Shown here: piece after piece, positions 63,393 to 64,000 of the stretch
Position numbering within the stretch: position 1 is the first letter of the stretch
How the letters are laid out: each line of letters opens with the position of its first letter
Origin: an uncultured Lachnospiraceae bacterium
GTDB lineage: Bacteria; Bacillota; Clostridia; Lachnospirales; Lachnospiraceae
Direction of reading: 5' to 3'
Assembly (NCBI GenBank): GCA_948473115.1
Contig: CAOKWI010000010.1
Span: 1-64,000, forward strand
DNA length: 64,000 nucleotides
Notes under the pieces: model-generated
Database searches by the model: none
Seen by the model: only the letters and a program-made list of their open reading frames with translations
What the model was told of the DNA's origin: nothing
Translations under genes and position numbers: made by a program

Positions 63393-63470
63393 CAAACATT
63401 GCTCGCTGAGCAATGAGCCAAGTCAGCACAGCTGGCTTTGTGCTGCTGCTTGCACAAATTGCTTGTTAAG
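63393..63470. repeat. Two small related hairpins after the aldo/keto reductase
   Basis: ATTGCTCGCTGAGCAAT and ATTGCTTGTTAAGCAAT are two similar short hairpins about 60 bases apart in the 209-base gap before the convergent GNAT gene. No T run follows. Nothing else is recognisable in the gap. Confidence 0.5.
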
Positions 63471-63578
63471 CAATAGCATGAAGCCGACTATGTTGGCCTG
63501 GCGAATGCTGTCCATCCGTTTCGGCTGCGTGAAATGAAAAGTAACAACCAAAGTTTTTAATCACTTATAAACTGGAAT

Positions 63579-64000
63579 TCATAAACCTCGCTGGGCAACA
63601 ATTACGGTATAGTTTTCCGTATCATATGTAACTCCTGTTTCTCTAAAACCATTTTTGTGCCAAAAATGTTCTGCTTGAGGATTCCCTTTTACCCAACCAA
63701 GGCGTACATTCGCTATCCCAATACGGGTCAGATAAGCACACAGGTCATTGATGATCTTGCTCCCTGTTCCAGTATTTTGTATGGACACATCCGTCATAAA
63801 AAATCCAATAAAGGCTGTTAATTCATCCGGATAGGCCATGATGAAATCCATCACAGCAATCAGTTTTTCCCCATCATAAAATCCCAGATAATACTTATCG
63901 CACATTTCCTTGTTGGGTGGGAGCGCATTCATATCATCCATAATGCTCTGTTCTGATACAAACGGTGGACAGTATTGATAGTATAAACTGTTTTTATAGC
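63579..64000 (-). CDS. GNAT-family acetyltransferase, N-terminus cut by window edge
   Basis: The frame reads from the right edge (YKNSLYYQYCPPFVSEQSIM) through ALPPNKEMCDKYYLGFYDGEKLIAVMDFIMAYPDELTAFIGFFMTD to the acetyl-CoA motif NTGTGSKIINDLCAYLTRIG and AEHFWHKNGFRETG. All visible parts match the GNAT fold. An internal ATG at 63941 would give 120 residues, but the open frame and family-like sequence before it show that the gene begins outside the window. Substrate unknown. Confidence 0.8.
   Translation of the reverse strand, partial: YKNSLYYQYCPPFVSEQSIMDDMNALPPNKEMCDKYYLGFYDGEKLIAVMDFIMAYPDELTAFIGFFMTDVSIQNTGTGSKIINDLCAYLTRIGIANVRLGWVKGNPQAEHFWHKNGFRETGVTYDTENYTVIVAQRGL

Noticed and set aside
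63420..63520. A fifth copy of the stop-codon-abutting structured element
   Set aside because: The gap has TTGCACAAATTGC and TTTGTGC, but not the outer and inner stems of that family.

Overview
The window looks like a chromosomal segment of a Gram-positive anaerobe of the class Clostridia, most probably a Lachnospiraceae member. The evidence is: AGGAGG-type ribosome binding sites with frequent TTG and GTG starts; the plsX-acpP-rnc-smc-ftsY block in clostridial order; single-Cys lipoproteins with binding-protein domains; Bce-type and BmrCD-type ABC exporters; an archaeal-type aspartyl-tRNA synthetase; an FeFe-hydrogenase-like sensor; and ferredoxin-tailed aldo/keto reductases. Base composition is roughly half G+C, with a few clearly AT-richer patches (1-360, 9.9-10.4 kb, 23.3-23.9 kb). 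No rRNA, tRNA, CRISPR array, prophage or intact insertion sequence was seen.

Layout. 0-0.5 kb: a decayed AbiH-like remnant. 0.5-4.7 kb: a large GT39-type glycosyltransferase and a PHP phosphoesterase, transcribed divergently from a symmetric pair of extended -10 promoters. 4.8-15 kb: a co-directional cluster of two very large lipoproteins (an extra N-terminal region joined to a sugar-binding-protein module), two MalF/MalG-type permeases, an HlyD/MacA-type adaptor and a MacB-core-like protein, with no ATPase gene. 15.1-16.3 kb: a YgjP-type metallopeptidase and a GNAT. 16.3-20.3 kb: a BmrCD-like heterodimeric exporter behind a leader peptide and intrinsic terminator. 20.3-25.2 kb: CDF transporter, gpmI, two GNATs, a Uma2-family protein and a 51-residue ORF. 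25.2-27 kb: an aspartyl-tRNA synthetase behind an Asp-rich leader peptide and terminator. 27-33 kb: Fe-S aldo/keto reductase, APH-fold kinase, enolase, and a hydrogenase/chemoreceptor-like sensor. 33-43 kb: a complete Opp-type peptide importer in which OppB, OppD and OppF all carry unusual extensions, followed by a membrane-anchored protein with ApbE-like features. 43-51.1 kb: plsX-acpP-rnc-smc-ftsY and threonine ammonia-lyase. 51.3-57.1 kb: a YitT protein converging on a Bce-type resistance module. 57.3-64 kb: a PhoPR-like two-component pair, EamA transporter, Uma2 protein, MerR regulator with aldo/keto reductase, and a GNAT cut by the window edge.

Four signals stand out. (1) A ribosome-attenuation candidate for the aspartyl-tRNA synthetase: an 18-codon leader with three consecutive Asp codons, overlapping alternative hairpins and an intrinsic terminator. 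(2) A leader-peptide/terminator module in front of the BmrCD-like exporter. (3) A dispersed structured element of about 150-190 bp, present in at least four copies. Each copy abuts the stop codon of a transport gene and points the same way as that gene. (4) The ATPase-less lipoprotein/permease/adaptor cluster at 4.8-15 kb. Structures, promoters and family assignments come from reading the sequence only; no search or folding program was run.
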